A stretch of 64,000 bases of DNA, from positions 62,001-126,000 of the forward strand of contig CANLWN010000001.1 of assembly GCA_947494825.1 (NCBI GenBank), read 5' to 3'. Numbering within the stretch: the first letter of the stretch is position 1; the number at the start of each line of letters is the position of its first letter. This document shows, in pieces, positions 44,158 to 53,410 of the stretch. The position numbers and the translations under genes are program-made. This DNA comes from an uncultured Flavobacteriaceae bacterium. GTDB taxonomy: Bacteria; Bacteroidota; Bacteroidia; Flavobacteriales; Flavobacteriaceae. Under the pieces are notes generated by a model, which made no database searches, was not told the origin of the DNA, and worked only from the letters and a program-made list of their open reading frames with translations.

Positions 44158-44905
44158 AGGTTTCTTTTATTGATTGACTCAAAAAGGAATAGATTTCCTT
44201 TTGGGTAGGGTTGGTTAGCAGCTTCATATGTTTGTCCATAGTGCCTTGATCTTTGCGTCTTGCCGGACCGGTCTGTGCGTCATAGGGTGCAATGTTACCA
44301 ATTTTCCTTACCGTTTCCATGATAAGGGGTTGCAACAGTTGGAAAGGAAGTTGGTGCGCGTTGCAAATTTCGCTGCCCACATGATAAAGATGGTTCGTAA
44401 AATTATTCGCGAACACGGCCGCCAAATGTAGCGATAACCGCTGTTCCGAGGATACTTCCAAGACCCGGTCAGAGATGCAACCGCCCAATTGCTCAAGTAG
44501 TTGCAAATCACGAGAACTTTGAGCTTCCAAGCAAATGGGAATCGGACTAAAATTAACCCCTACGTCCTTGCTAAAGGTCTGTAGGGGATAGAAGACCCCT
44601 CTTCTTTCATGGGAATGCAATGCGCTTAGGGGAATACTACCAGAAGTATGCACCACCAGCCCCTTTACCGGAGGGAGTGTTCCAGAAACATGTGCTATGG
44701 CGTCATCACTTACGGCCAGCACATAGAGATCGGCCTGGAGCAGGGTACTGAAATCCATACTGGTGGCCGTTTTTGCCCCAAAAGGAGCAAGTGCTTCCGC
44801 ACTGCGCCCCAGCACCTGGACCACCTGTAGTTCCTTGTGCTTTGAAAAGACATCGAAAAGCTTTGTGGCCACATTGCCGGTACCCAGTAGAACGATTGAA
44901 AGCAT
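44141..44905 (-). CDS. Rossmann-fold DUF2520 protein
   Basis: About 254 residues from ATG 44905: N-terminal NAD(P)-binding fold with IVLLGTGNVATKLFDVF. DUF2520 follows (LQLLEQLGG, HLAAVFANNFTNHLYHVG). The family resembles 6-phosphogluconate/pyrroline-carboxylate-reductase folds and is near-universal in this phylum with unknown substrate. The longer upstream frame to 45121 reads repeat DNA and is rejected. First gene of the DUF2520-kdsC-maf set. Confidence 0.92.
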   Translation of the reverse strand: MLSIVLLGTGNVATKLFDVFSKHKELQVVQVLGRSAEALAPFGAKTATSMDFSTLLQADLYVLAVSDDAIAHVSGTLPPVKGLVVHTSGSIPLSALHSHERRGVFYPLQTFSKDVGVNFSPIPICLEAQSSRDLQLLEQLGGCISDRVLEVSSEQRLSLHLAAVFANNFTNHLYHVGSEICNAHQLPFQLLQPLIMETVRKIGNIAPYDAQTGPARRKDQGTMDKHMKLLTNPTQKEIYSFLSQSIKETYGEKL

Positions 44906-44916
44906 GGCCAAAAATA

Positions 44917-44924
44917 CAAATTTA
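44917..44924 (-). promoter_or_regulatory. -7 promoter element for the DUF2520 operon
   Basis: Minus-strand TAAATTTG, a TAnnTTTG match, 12 nt before the ATG at 44905. No clear -33. Confidence 0.55.
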
Positions 44925-44939
44925 ATGGACGATCGCACA

Positions 44940-46010
44940 CGCGAATATTCAATAAACAATGAACAATAAACAATGAGGAATGAACAGTCGACAATTGGCA
45001 GTAAACAGTTGGCACACCTACGCCATCCACATGTCGCCATCCGCATGTCGCCGTAGCTTGCATCTCCACTGAAGTTACGACGGCATGTGGATAGCGGAGG
45101 CACAAGCTTTAGCGGAGGCACAGGCTACGGTGTATGCCGACAGTTGGTAGTAAACAATAAACCAGAAACCTTGAACTTGCACTTAAACTTTGAACAGTTG
45201 GCTGTTAACGGTAGGCGACAAACAGTTAACAATGGGTAGTAAGTAATGGAGCTAAAGATTCCTCGCAGGCTCGGAATGACAAATGATAGGGATATTGTCA
45301 TTCAGAGCTGAGCGCAGCGAAGCGAAGAATCTCAAACCTTAAACCCATAGTCTAAACCCCAAATTCAAAACCATCAACTTTGAACCTTGAACCTTAAACC
45401 TTGAACCTTAAACCTTGAACCAGAAACAGTAAACAGTGAACAATTATCAATTATCAATAAACGATGGACAGTAATCAGTGGGCAGTGCTCAGTTCTCAGT
45501 GTTGAGTTATGAATTAAGAGTTATGCGTTGAATTCTCTTCGCTAATCGCTATTCCCTTTTCGCTTGCTGGGTGATGGCGCTTAAGATTCCTCGCAGGCTC
45601 GGAATGACAATGAACATTGGTTTGTCATTCCGCATTTAGTGCGGAATCCAGTCCAATTAAATCTGGCCGGTAAATTGTTGATGATCATAGCCTTAGACAT
45701 TAAATATTAAATACCAGGTTTAGGCTTTGTAATTCGAAATTCATCATTCGTAGTTCCAAGCAGTTCCTTCCTTTTGTTGAGGGAAGGTGGCCCCGACCGA
45801 GGCAAAGCGAGGGTAGGGGACGGAAGGGTAGTAAAAAACCTCCCCTTTCTCACGCCAGAGGCGTGATTCATTCCCTTCCTTGAACAAGGAGGGGAGCTTT
45901 GATACCGGCACCTTTCCAATTTAAGTCACTCTATGTGAAGCGAAGTATCTCAACCTCTCACAAGCAACCTTGAGCCTTAAACTTTGAACCTTTCACCATC
46001 AACCCCATTT
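44940..46010. repeat. Repeat-rich gene desert
   Basis: About 1.1 kb of degenerate repeats. It includes AACAATGAACAATAAAC-type runs (44960-45010), TTGAACCTTAAACC iterations (45380-45430), two near-identical copies of a ~30-bp sequence (AAGATTCCTCGCAGGCTCGG... at 45255-45282 and 45583-45612), and short palindromes such as GCGCAGCGAAGCG. No ORF reads convincingly. Probably eroded intergenic repeats or mobile-element debris rather than genes. Confidence 0.6.
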
Positions 46011-46082
46011 ATTAAGTATTCTTTAACGTATTAATTATCCTTATTAAAGAGATATATCCAATTTTAAATCATAAAAACAATG

Positions 46083-46090
46083 TACTTTTG
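46083..46090 (+). promoter_or_regulatory. -7 promoter element for the cytochrome c maturation gene
   Basis: TACTTTTG, a TAnnTTTG match, 27 nt before the ATG at 46117. Confidence 0.55.
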
Positions 46091-46116
46091 CATGCTGAAA
46101 ACCATTGCATCGACGG

Positions 46117-49100
46117 ATGACAGATTTGCTCAAAAAGATTTTCTTTTCCACGCGTTTAATGGCCCTGCTCTTTCTTGCTTTTGCGACCGCGATGGCCTTC
46201 GGAACCTTTATTGAGAGCAAATACAGCACGGAAACGGCTAGAATTTGGATCTATAACACCACCTGGTTCGAAGCGATCATGGTATTTTTTGTCATCAATT
46301 TTACGGGCAATATTTTTAGGTACCGACTCTTTCGCAGGGAAAAGTGGCCCGTGTTATTGCTACACCTGTCGTGGATATTGATCATTGTAGGGGCTTTTGT
46401 CACCCGATACATCAGTTTTGAGGGTGTTATGCCCATTCGCGAAGGCAATTCGGAGAAGGTTTTCTATTCGGACAAGACCTATCTCACCGCGTACGTAGAC
46501 GGGGAAATTGATGGCGCCCCAAGAAGGAAACGCTTGGAGGACGATTTGATCGTTACCGCCCAGGCCCTTAAATCCTCCCTTCCCTGGCAATCGGATTTCA
46601 ACGGGCAACCCTTAACGATTACCTATGTTGATTTTATAGAAGGGGCAAAGCAAGGATTGATACCCGATGCCAATGGCAAGGAGTATTTGAAGATCGTAGA
46701 GGCCGGTGACGGTAACCGGCACGAACATTATTTGGAAAACGGACAGATAGCCAGTATCCACAATGTACTTTTTGCTTTGAACAATGAAACTGCAGGCGCC
46801 ATTAACATCATGGCCACGGACAGCAGCTATCAAATACAATCCCCGTTTGAGGGGAACTTTATGCGCATGGCCGATCAGTTCAAGGGACAAGTGGCGCAGG
46901 ACAGCCTGCAACCCTTAATGCTGAGGTCACTTTACAGCTTGGCCGGCATGCAGTTTGTGATTCCCGAACCCATCTTAAAAGGCCGCTATGGCGTTGTGCC
47001 GTTGCCCAAGGAGGAAATTACCGACGCTTCCCAGGACGCCCTGGTAGTGCAGGTAAGCTCCAATGGGGAGACTGTGGAAAAAAGTTTACTGGGCGGAAAA
47101 GGTTCTGCCAACTTCTCCGAGAAATTTGAAGTGGGAGGATTGCAGTTTACCATGGGTTATGGGTCCAAGGTATATGAATTGCCTTTTGAAATACAACTGA
47201 ACGATTTTATTGCGGAAAAATACCCCGGCACGGAACGGGGCTATGCCTCCTTTATGAGCAAGGTGACCGTGACGGACGAGCGGACCTTTGATTATGATAT
47301 TTTTATGAACAACATTCTAGATCATAAGGGCTACCGCTTTTTTCAATCGGGTTTTGACCCGGACGAAAGGGGCACCATTCTTTCCGTTAACCATGACTTT
47401 TGGGGCACCTGGATTACCTATATCGGATATTTTCTATTATATGCAGGGCTAATGGGCATCATGTTCTTTGGCAAGACCCGTTTTAAGGAAATGGGCAAGG
47501 CCTTGGAGAAGGTGAAAAAGAAAAAAGCGGCCTTGACCCTGATCGCTCTTTTGGGATGTGGCTTGGGCGTTGCAGCACAAGAAGAACATGAACATGCGGC
47601 GGCACCCACACCACAACAGGTAGATTCCATTATACGGACTACTATAGTGTCCACCGAACATGCCGCCAAGTTTGGGGCCTTGGTGGTACAGGACGATGGG
47701 GGCCGAATGAAACCCATAAACACCTTTGCTTCTCAACTGCTTAGAAAGCTGAGCCTAAAGGACAAGTACAAGGACCTGAATGCCGATCAGGTATTCCTGT
47801 CCATGATGCTGAACCCACCTGCTTGGTACAATGCCGAGTTTATTGCCTTGGACAAGAAGGGAAAGAACGACAGTATCCGAAAGATCATTGGAATTCCCGA
47901 GGGGCAGCGCTATGTAAAGGCAACCGACTTCTTTGACGCGGAGGGCAGGTACAAACTGGCGCCCTATCTGGATGCGGCGACCGCCACGAACAACCCCAAC
48001 AAGTTTGAACAGGACTTTGAGGACGCAAATATTCGTTTGAGCCTTTTGAACAGGGCCCTAAGTGGGGAAATCATCAAAATATTCCCTCTGTTGAACGATG
48101 AGAACAACAAATGGATCTCGGCGGTGGAGTATCGCTCGGGACAACATCAGGTAACCGATTCACTTTATGGTAATTTTATCAAAAATGTCGTGCCCTATTA
48201 TTTGCAATCCGTGAGACGCGGGATAGCTACAGGGGATTATAGTGAGGCGGAAAAATTGTTGCAGGCCTTTCATCAAAACCAGGTCAACAACGGAAGCGAA
48301 GTACTCCCTTCCGAAAAAAAGGTAAAGGCAGAAGTGCTCTATAACAAGCTCGATATTTTCAACCGTTTGTACAAATACTATGCCCTGGTGGGCATCCTTA
48401 TGTTCCTGATCTTGGTCCTCCGAATTTTTAAGGACCGTGAACTTTGGCGCGTGGCCACCTATTTCTTTAAGGGCACCATTTTTTTGTTTTTTATATGGCA
48501 TACCGGAGGCCTGGTCCTGCGCTGGTACATTTCCGGGCATGCTCCCTGGAGCGATGCCTATGAGAGTATTCTGTACGTTTCCTGGGCCACCATGGGTATG
48601 GGCCTGCTGTTCGGACGTAAAAGCGACATGACCGTTGCCGCAACCGCCTTTGTGACGTCCATGTTGCTGTGGATCGCCCACCAAAGTTGGGTAGATCCCT
48701 CCATTGCCAATTTGGTCCCGGTACTGGACAGTTATTGGTTAATGATACACGTTGCTGTAATCGTGGGAAGCTATGGACCCTTGACCGTGGGAATGATCCT
48801 GGGCGTGGTGTCCCTGATGCTTATTATCCTGACGAACAAGAAGAACAAGAAACGGATGGAAATCAACCTGAAGGAACTGACCATCATCAACGAACTTACC
48901 CTCACCGTAGGCTTGGTAATGCTTACCATAGGGAACTTTTTGGGAGGACAATGGGCCAACGAAAGTTGGGGACGCTACTGGGGGTGGGACCCCAAGGAAA
49001 CCTGGGCATTGATATCCATTATGGTCTATGCCTTTGTAATCCACACGCGTTTGGTACCTGGGCTAAGGGGGAGGTGGACCTTTAATTTCCTAAGCGTCGT

Positions 49101-49281
49101 GGCCTTTGGCAGTATTATGATGACCTATTTTGGGGTAAACTACTATTTGGTAGGACTGCACAGCTACGGACAAAGTGGTGCCGCGGCGATCACCCCAGAC
49201 TATGTGTGGTACATAGCATTGGGTGTGTTGGTCCTGGGAGGTATCAGCAGGTGGCGCTATTCCGTAAATTACAGCAAGTGA
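46117..49281 (+). CDS. Fused ResB-CcsA cytochrome c biogenesis protein
   Basis: About 1054 residues from ATG 46117 (a TTG at 46105 is possible). The N-terminal ~430 residues are ResB-like: three early transmembrane helices and a large periplasmic domain (FEGVMPIREGNSEK). A linker with a second leader-like region and a ~200-residue soluble stretch follow. The C-terminal third is CcsA/CcmF-related: GGLVLRWYISGHAPWSDAYE and the tryptophan-rich haem-handling motif WGWDPKETWA near 960. Such ResB-CcsA fusions carry out System II haem attachment to apocytochrome c. Confidence 0.93.
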   Translation: MTDLLKKIFFSTRLMALLFLAFATAMAFGTFIESKYSTETARIWIYNTTWFEAIMVFFVINFTGNIFRYRLFRREKWPVLLLHLSWILIIVGAFVTRYISFEGVMPIREGNSEKVFYSDKTYLTAYVDGEIDGAPRRKRLEDDLIVTAQALKSSLPWQSDFNGQPLTITYVDFIEGAKQGLIPDANGKEYLKIVEAGDGNRHEHYLENGQIASIHNVLFALNNETAGAINIMATDSSYQIQSPFEGNFMRMADQFKGQVAQDSLQPLMLRSLYSLAGMQFVIPEPILKGRYGVVPLPKEEITDASQDALVVQVSSNGETVEKSLLGGKGSANFSEKFEVGGLQFTMGYGSKVYELPFEIQLNDFIAEKYPGTERGYASFMSKVTVTDERTFDYDIFMNNILDHKGYRFFQSGFDPDERGTILSVNHDFWGTWITYIGYFLLYAGLMGIMFFGKTRFKEMGKALEKVKKKKAALTLIALLGCGLGVAAQEEHEHAAAPTPQQVDSIIRTTIVSTEHAAKFGALVVQDDGGRMKPINTFASQLLRKLSLKDKYKDLNADQVFLSMMLNPPAWYNAEFIALDKKGKNDSIRKIIGIPEGQRYVKATDFFDAEGRYKLAPYLDAATATNNPNKFEQDFEDANIRLSLLNRALSGEIIKIFPLLNDENNKWISAVEYRSGQHQVTDSLYGNFIKNVVPYYLQSVRRGIATGDYSEAEKLLQAFHQNQVNNGSEVLPSEKKVKAEVLYNKLDIFNRLYKYYALVGILMFLILVLRIFKDRELWRVATYFFKGTIFLFFIWHTGGLVLRWYISGHAPWSDAYESILYVSWATMGMGLLFGRKSDMTVAATAFVTSMLLWIAHQSWVDPSIANLVPVLDSYWLMIHVAVIVGSYGPLTVGMILGVVSLMLIILTNKKNKKRMEINLKELTIINELTLTVGLVMLTIGNFLGGQWANESWGRYWGWDPKETWALISIMVYAFVIHTRLVPGLRGRWTFNFLSVVAFGSIMMTYFGVNYYLVGLHSYGQSGAAAITPDYVWYIALGVLVLGGISRWRYSVNYSK

Positions 49282-49343
49282 TTTTTCTTTGTAAGCATTG
49301 CGGGAGAAAGGCTACTAAGGGTGTAACGTCAATATCTTGAGCA

Positions 49344-49751
49344 ATGAAAAAAGTAGCGCATCCATCCCATTTCATAGTGTCCCTTTTTCTTCTATTGGTT
49401 TCATACACGGGCTTTTCGCAGACCATAAAAAAAGGTGGTTTTGAAAAACAGAATAAATCCATTTCGGGCACTTTTGAAATTGTGGAAAGGGACGGCGGCA
49501 CGTATATTGTGCTAAGTGACGATTTTAAGACCAAGAGCGCTCCGGACCTAAAGCTTTTTTTGTCCAAAAAACAACTGGCCACCATTACCGGAAAAAATGC
49601 GCCCTATGGCGCTGTCCTCATCTCCAAATTAAAGAGCGCCAAGGGCGGACAGTCCTATAAGATTCCTTCGAATATTGTCCTAAAGGAGTATAGTTCCCTA
49701 CTGATCCATTGCGAGCAGTACGGTATTTTATGGGGCGGTAGCAGTTTATAA
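49344..49751 (+). CDS. Secreted DM13-domain protein
   Basis: The 135 residues have a signal peptide (IVSLFLLLVSYTGFSQ) and a DM13 domain (SISGTFEIVERDGGTYIVLSD, DLKLFLSKKQ, SLLIHCEQYGILWG). DM13 domains are predicted to be redox/haem-related electron-transfer modules with a conserved Cys, here Cys near residue 125. Position directly after the cytochrome c maturation gene fits a redox role. Confidence 0.8.
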   Translation: MKKVAHPSHFIVSLFLLLVSYTGFSQTIKKGGFEKQNKSISGTFEIVERDGGTYIVLSDDFKTKSAPDLKLFLSKKQLATITGKNAPYGAVLISKLKSAKGGQSYKIPSNIVLKEYSSLLIHCEQYGILWGGSSL

Positions 49752-49913
49752 TTTTACCCATTTCTCTGGTCCCGGCCTTGTGGTATACATACGCTATATA
49801 CTGTGAGGTCGGGCAAATGGGTTAGAGGCGGTTTTTAATAAATTATTTGAAATATTTAAAAAAAAGTGCATCTTTGCACCATCATGAAGTTATAGAATTT
49901 ATGTTTTTTATAG

Positions 49914-50006
49914 ATGTCACAAGGCTTAGGCCAACCGGTTAGTCGACCCAAGGGTCGACCGGATGACGCTATATTTTCTTCATTTTACATAAATTCTTTA
50001 CAATGA
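49914..50006 (+). CDS. Candidate 30-aa leader ORF overlapping the MATE start
   Basis: ATG at 49914 opens 30 codons (MSQGLGQPVSRPKGRPDD..., ending INSLQ). Its TGA overlaps the MATE ATG as ATGA (50003-50006), the layout of a translationally coupled leader. It reads through a perfect palindrome (49942-49959). It could regulate the pump or be chance. No homology recognised. Confidence 0.35.
   Translation: MSQGLGQPVSRPKGRPDDAIFSSFYINSLQ
49942..49959. promoter_or_regulatory. Perfect palindrome in the MATE leader
   Basis: GTCGACCC-AA-GGGTCGAC, 8-bp arms with a 2-nt centre, 44 nt before the MATE ATG. It could be an operator for a dimeric repressor or a cruciform/hairpin in the leader. No T-run follows, so it is not a terminator. 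Confidence 0.5.
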
Positions 50007-51412
50007 CACATCAGAATAAAATCACGTTTAAAAAACTAATCCAATACTTTTATATTGCCATCACCGGCAAGGAGACCGAGTTTACTACAGGCAGTATCCG
50101 CAAGGCCATCTTTATGTTGTCCATTCCCATGATCTTGGAAATGTTGATGGAATCCATTTTTGCCCTGGTCGATATCGCCTATGTCTCACAGGTAAGCGTA
50201 AATGCCGTGGCCACGATCGGGTTGACGGAATCCGTAATCACCTTGGTCTATGCCGTTGCCATTGGACTCAGTATGGCCGCAACGGCAGTAGTTGCCAGGC
50301 GAATCGGGGAAAAGGACCTCAAAGGTGCCAGGGAATCGGCCGTGCAGGCTATTTTATTGGGAATCCTAGTATCCCTGATCGTAGGGGTGATCGGCTTCTT
50401 GTTTGCTAAGGAAATCTTAGCGTTGATGGGCGCCGAACCCGATTTGATCGCGGAGGGCTACGGCTATACACAATTGTTGATCGGGGGCAATGTCACCATT
50501 CTATTATTGTTCCTTATCAATGCTATTTTCAGAGGGGCGGGGGATGCTTCCACCGCGATGTGGACTTTGGTGCTCTCCAACGGACTCAATATCATTTTGG
50601 ACCCCATCTTTATCTTTGGATGGGGACCGGTGCCCGAGTTTGGGGTCATGGGAGCTGCTATTGCCACCAATATCGGACGGGGAACCGCAGTGCTGTTCCA
50701 GCTGGCCATTTTGTTCTTTGGATGGAGCCGTATCAAGGTAGGCGTTAAGGACGTGGTAGTGCGGTTACAGGTCATGATGAACCTTGTAAAGGTGTCGCTT
50801 GGGGGAATTGCACAGTTTCTGATTGGCACCTCCAGTTGGGTATTCCTCATGCGCATGATGTCCGAATTTGGAAGTGAGGTATTGGCGGGTTATACCATTG
50901 CGATACGGGTGATGCTCTTTACCTTGATGCCCTCCTGGGGTATGAGCAATGCTGCGGCCACTTTGGTGGGACAAAACTTGGGCGCTCAACAGCCCGATAG
51001 GGCCGAGACCTCAGTATGGAAAACCGGTCGCTACAACGCTTATTTTATGTTGGTGGTGTCCGTGGTGTACCTCTTGTTTGCTAAGCAGATCATTACCTTC
51101 TTTAATGCCACCCCAGCAGTTGTGGCCAATGGGGCACTATGTCTGCAGATCATCGCCGCGGGTTATATTTTCTATGCCTATGGTATGGTGGTAACCCAGG
51201 CCTTTAACGGGGCAGGGGATACGAAGACCCCAACCAAGATTAATTTTATCGCCTTTTGGCTCTTTCAACTGCCTTTTGCCTATTTGGCTTCCATCACCTT
51301 TAATCTAGGGGCCATGGGCGTGTTTTTGGCCATAACCCTGGCCGAGGTCCTCCTGGCCGTCATAGCCATTGTCTGGTTTAGAAAGGGGGCTTGGAAAAAG
51401 GTACAGGTTTAA
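50003..51412 (+). CDS. MATE-family efflux transporter
   Basis: The 469 residues give about 12 transmembrane helices in two homologous halves. MATE motifs include MLSIPMILEMLMESIFALVD at the first helix and LIAEGYGYTQLLIGG. Na+- or H+-driven multidrug/cation efflux. Its leader contains a palindrome and a possible 30-aa coupled ORF, and a terminator follows, so it is a single-gene unit that may be regulated. Confidence 0.93.
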   Translation: MTHQNKITFKKLIQYFYIAITGKETEFTTGSIRKAIFMLSIPMILEMLMESIFALVDIAYVSQVSVNAVATIGLTESVITLVYAVAIGLSMAATAVVARRIGEKDLKGARESAVQAILLGILVSLIVGVIGFLFAKEILALMGAEPDLIAEGYGYTQLLIGGNVTILLLFLINAIFRGAGDASTAMWTLVLSNGLNIILDPIFIFGWGPVPEFGVMGAAIATNIGRGTAVLFQLAILFFGWSRIKVGVKDVVVRLQVMMNLVKVSLGGIAQFLIGTSSWVFLMRMMSEFGSEVLAGYTIAIRVMLFTLMPSWGMSNAAATLVGQNLGAQQPDRAETSVWKTGRYNAYFMLVVSVVYLLFAKQIITFFNATPAVVANGALCLQIIAAGYIFYAYGMVVTQAFNGAGDTKTPTKINFIAFWLFQLPFAYLASITFNLGAMGVFLAITLAEVLLAVIAIVWFRKGAWKKVQV

Positions 51413-51437
51413 GCAATTTTTGTAACTTTAAAGCTTG

Positions 51438-51469
51438 ACTACCGTCACAATTTTGTGACGGTAGTTTTT
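51438..51469 (+). terminator. Terminator after the MATE gene
   Basis: Stem ACTACCGTCACAA with TTGTGACGGTAGTT complementary, then T's, between the MATE gene and the transsulfuration gene. Confidence 0.92.
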
Positions 51470-51485
51470 AACTAGCATCAAACCT

Positions 51486-52661
51486 ATGGATTCAAAAAAT
51501 AAAGGCCTTAACACCATTTGCACCCATGTTGGGGAATTGGTGGATGACACCTATAAGGGAGCCACCTCCCCGCTGTACATGAGTACCTCCTATGCCTTTG
51601 AGGATGTGGATGTTAAACGCTATCCCAGATATTTTAACACGCCCAACCAACAGGGACTATCAAAAAAAATAGCGGCCCTGGAACATGCAGAGGCGGCCCT
51701 GATCTTTGGCAGTGGCATGGCGGCCATTAGCACTGCCTTGTTGGCTTTTTTGAGAGCGGGTGATCATATTGTGCTACAGCGTACCCTCTATGGAGGCACC
51801 TATAATCTGGTGCAGGAGGAGTTTAAAAAATTTGGGATTTCCTATTCCTTTACCGATGGGCTTAGGGTGGCCGATTTTGAGGCCAAGATCCAGGAGAACA
51901 CCAAGGTCATCTATATTGAGACACCTTCCAATCCCTTGTTGACCATTACCGATTTAAAGGGTGTGGCCCAATTAGCAAAGAAACATGGCCTAGTTTCCAT
52001 GATAGACAATACCTTTGCGAGTCCGGTGAACCAAAACCCCATCGATTTTGGTATTGATATCGTCATTCACAGCGCAACCAAGTATATGGGCGGGCATTCC
52101 GATATCCTGGCCGGGGCCGTGGCATCCACGGAGGAAAATATGAAACGCATCTTCGGTTTGGCCAAAAACCTGGGGGGCAGTTTAAGCGATTATACCGTCT
52201 GGTTGTTGGAACGCAGTATAAAGACCATGGGCATCCGGGTTAGGGCACAAAACGAGAATGCCATGCACATGGCAGACTACCTAAATAAGCATAAAGATAT
52301 TGAAAAGGTATACTTTCCCGGCTTGGTGACCCATCCGGATCACGAATTGGCCAAGGCACAGATGAAGGGCTTTGGCGGCATGCTTTCCTTTGAACTGAAG
52401 GCCGGCTTTGACGCCTCCAAATTTCAAAAGGCCCTGCAATTGATCAAGCCCTCCATGAGTTTGGCCGGCGTGGAGAGTACCGTACTTTCACCAGTTCAGA
52501 CATCGCATGCGCTCCTGTCTCAAGAGGAGCGGGACCTACAGGGCATAACGGACGGACTTATCCGTTTTTCCGTAGGTATAGAGGAGCCGGAAGATCTCAT
52601 TGCAGACATAGAACAGGCATTAAATAAAGTAAGGCCAAAGGCGGTTGTTACGACCCATTAA
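51486..52661 (+). CDS. PLP-dependent Cys/Met metabolism enzyme (transsulfuration family)
   Basis: A 391-residue fold-I PLP enzyme: YMSTSYAFEDVDVKRYPRY, ALIFGSGMAAISTALLAFL, and the Schiff-base lysine in IHSATKYMGGHSDILAG (Lys199). The family includes cystathionine gamma-synthase, cystathionine lyase and methionine gamma-lyase; the subtype is not settled. It precedes bshB1, so thiol supply (Cys) is a plausible theme. Confidence 0.9.
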   Translation: MDSKNKGLNTICTHVGELVDDTYKGATSPLYMSTSYAFEDVDVKRYPRYFNTPNQQGLSKKIAALEHAEAALIFGSGMAAISTALLAFLRAGDHIVLQRTLYGGTYNLVQEEFKKFGISYSFTDGLRVADFEAKIQENTKVIYIETPSNPLLTITDLKGVAQLAKKHGLVSMIDNTFASPVNQNPIDFGIDIVIHSATKYMGGHSDILAGAVASTEENMKRIFGLAKNLGGSLSDYTVWLLERSIKTMGIRVRAQNENAMHMADYLNKHKDIEKVYFPGLVTHPDHELAKAQMKGFGGMLSFELKAGFDASKFQKALQLIKPSMSLAGVESTVLSPVQTSHALLSQEERDLQGITDGLIRFSVGIEEPEDLIADIEQALNKVRPKAVVTTH

Positions 52662-52687
52662 TTTTTTAAACAAATCGAACCAACTTC

Positions 52688-53410
52688 ATGAAGTTAGATA
52701 TATTAGTTTTCGGCGCACATCCCGATGATGCGGAATTGGGTGCCGGTGCCACCATAGCCAAGGAAGTGGCCCAGGGGAAAAAGGTAGGCATTGTAGACCT
52801 TACCCGTGGCGAATTGGGCACCCGTGGATCTGCTGAGATCCGTGATAGGGAAGCGGCCGAGGCGGCCAAGGTCCTCGGTCTTGCAGTGCGCGAAAACATG
52901 GAATTCGCAGACGGCTTCTTTGTAAATGACCGGGAACACCAACTGGCGCTTATCCGGATCATCCGCAAATACAGGCCCGATATTGTGCTGTGCAATGCCG
53001 TGGAAGATCGTCATATTGATCATGCGAAAGGGAGCCAACTGGTGAGCGACGCCTGTTTTCTAAGCGGGCTGGTCAAAGTAGATACCCGTATGGAGGGCGA
53101 CGATCAGTGGCAGGAGGCCTGGCGGCCCAAACAAGTGTACCATTACATCCAATGGAAAAACCTGGAACCTGATTTTGTAGTGGATGTGTCCGGATTTATC
53201 GAAAAAAAGACCGAGGCCATCATGGCCTATAGCTCACAATTTTACGACCCCAAAAGTAAGGAACTCGATACACCGATCAGTAGTAAGAATTTTGTGGATA
53301 GTGTGGTGTACCGTGCCCGGGATATGGGACGTTTGATAGGGGTACAGCATGCGGAGGGCTTTACCGCGGAACGCTTTGTTGCGGTAGATAAATTGGAGAA
53401 TTTGATCTAA
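52688..53410 (+). CDS. bshB1: Bacillithiol biosynthesis deacetylase BshB1
   Basis: A 240-residue PIG-L-fold enzyme with zinc motif FGAHPDDAELGAGAT (His/Asp/Asp at 10-14) and LTRGELGTRGSAEIRDREA, and later EDRHIDHAKG, all typical of BshB1. It deacetylates GlcNAc-malate, the second step of bacillithiol synthesis. bshA and bshC are not in the window, which is normal for a scattered pathway. It converges with the TPR kinase and overlaps it by 4 nt. Confidence 0.93.
   Translation: MKLDILVFGAHPDDAELGAGATIAKEVAQGKKVGIVDLTRGELGTRGSAEIRDREAAEAAKVLGLAVRENMEFADGFFVNDREHQLALIRIIRKYRPDIVLCNAVEDRHIDHAKGSQLVSDACFLSGLVKVDTRMEGDDQWQEAWRPKQVYHYIQWKNLEPDFVVDVSGFIEKKTEAIMAYSSQFYDPKSKELDTPISSKNFVDSVVYRARDMGRLIGVQHAEGFTAERFVAVDKLENLI

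Noticed and set aside
44906-45121. 72-residue N-terminal extension of the DUF2520 protein
   Set aside because: Reads through repeat DNA, and the Rossmann motif starts right after ATG 44905.
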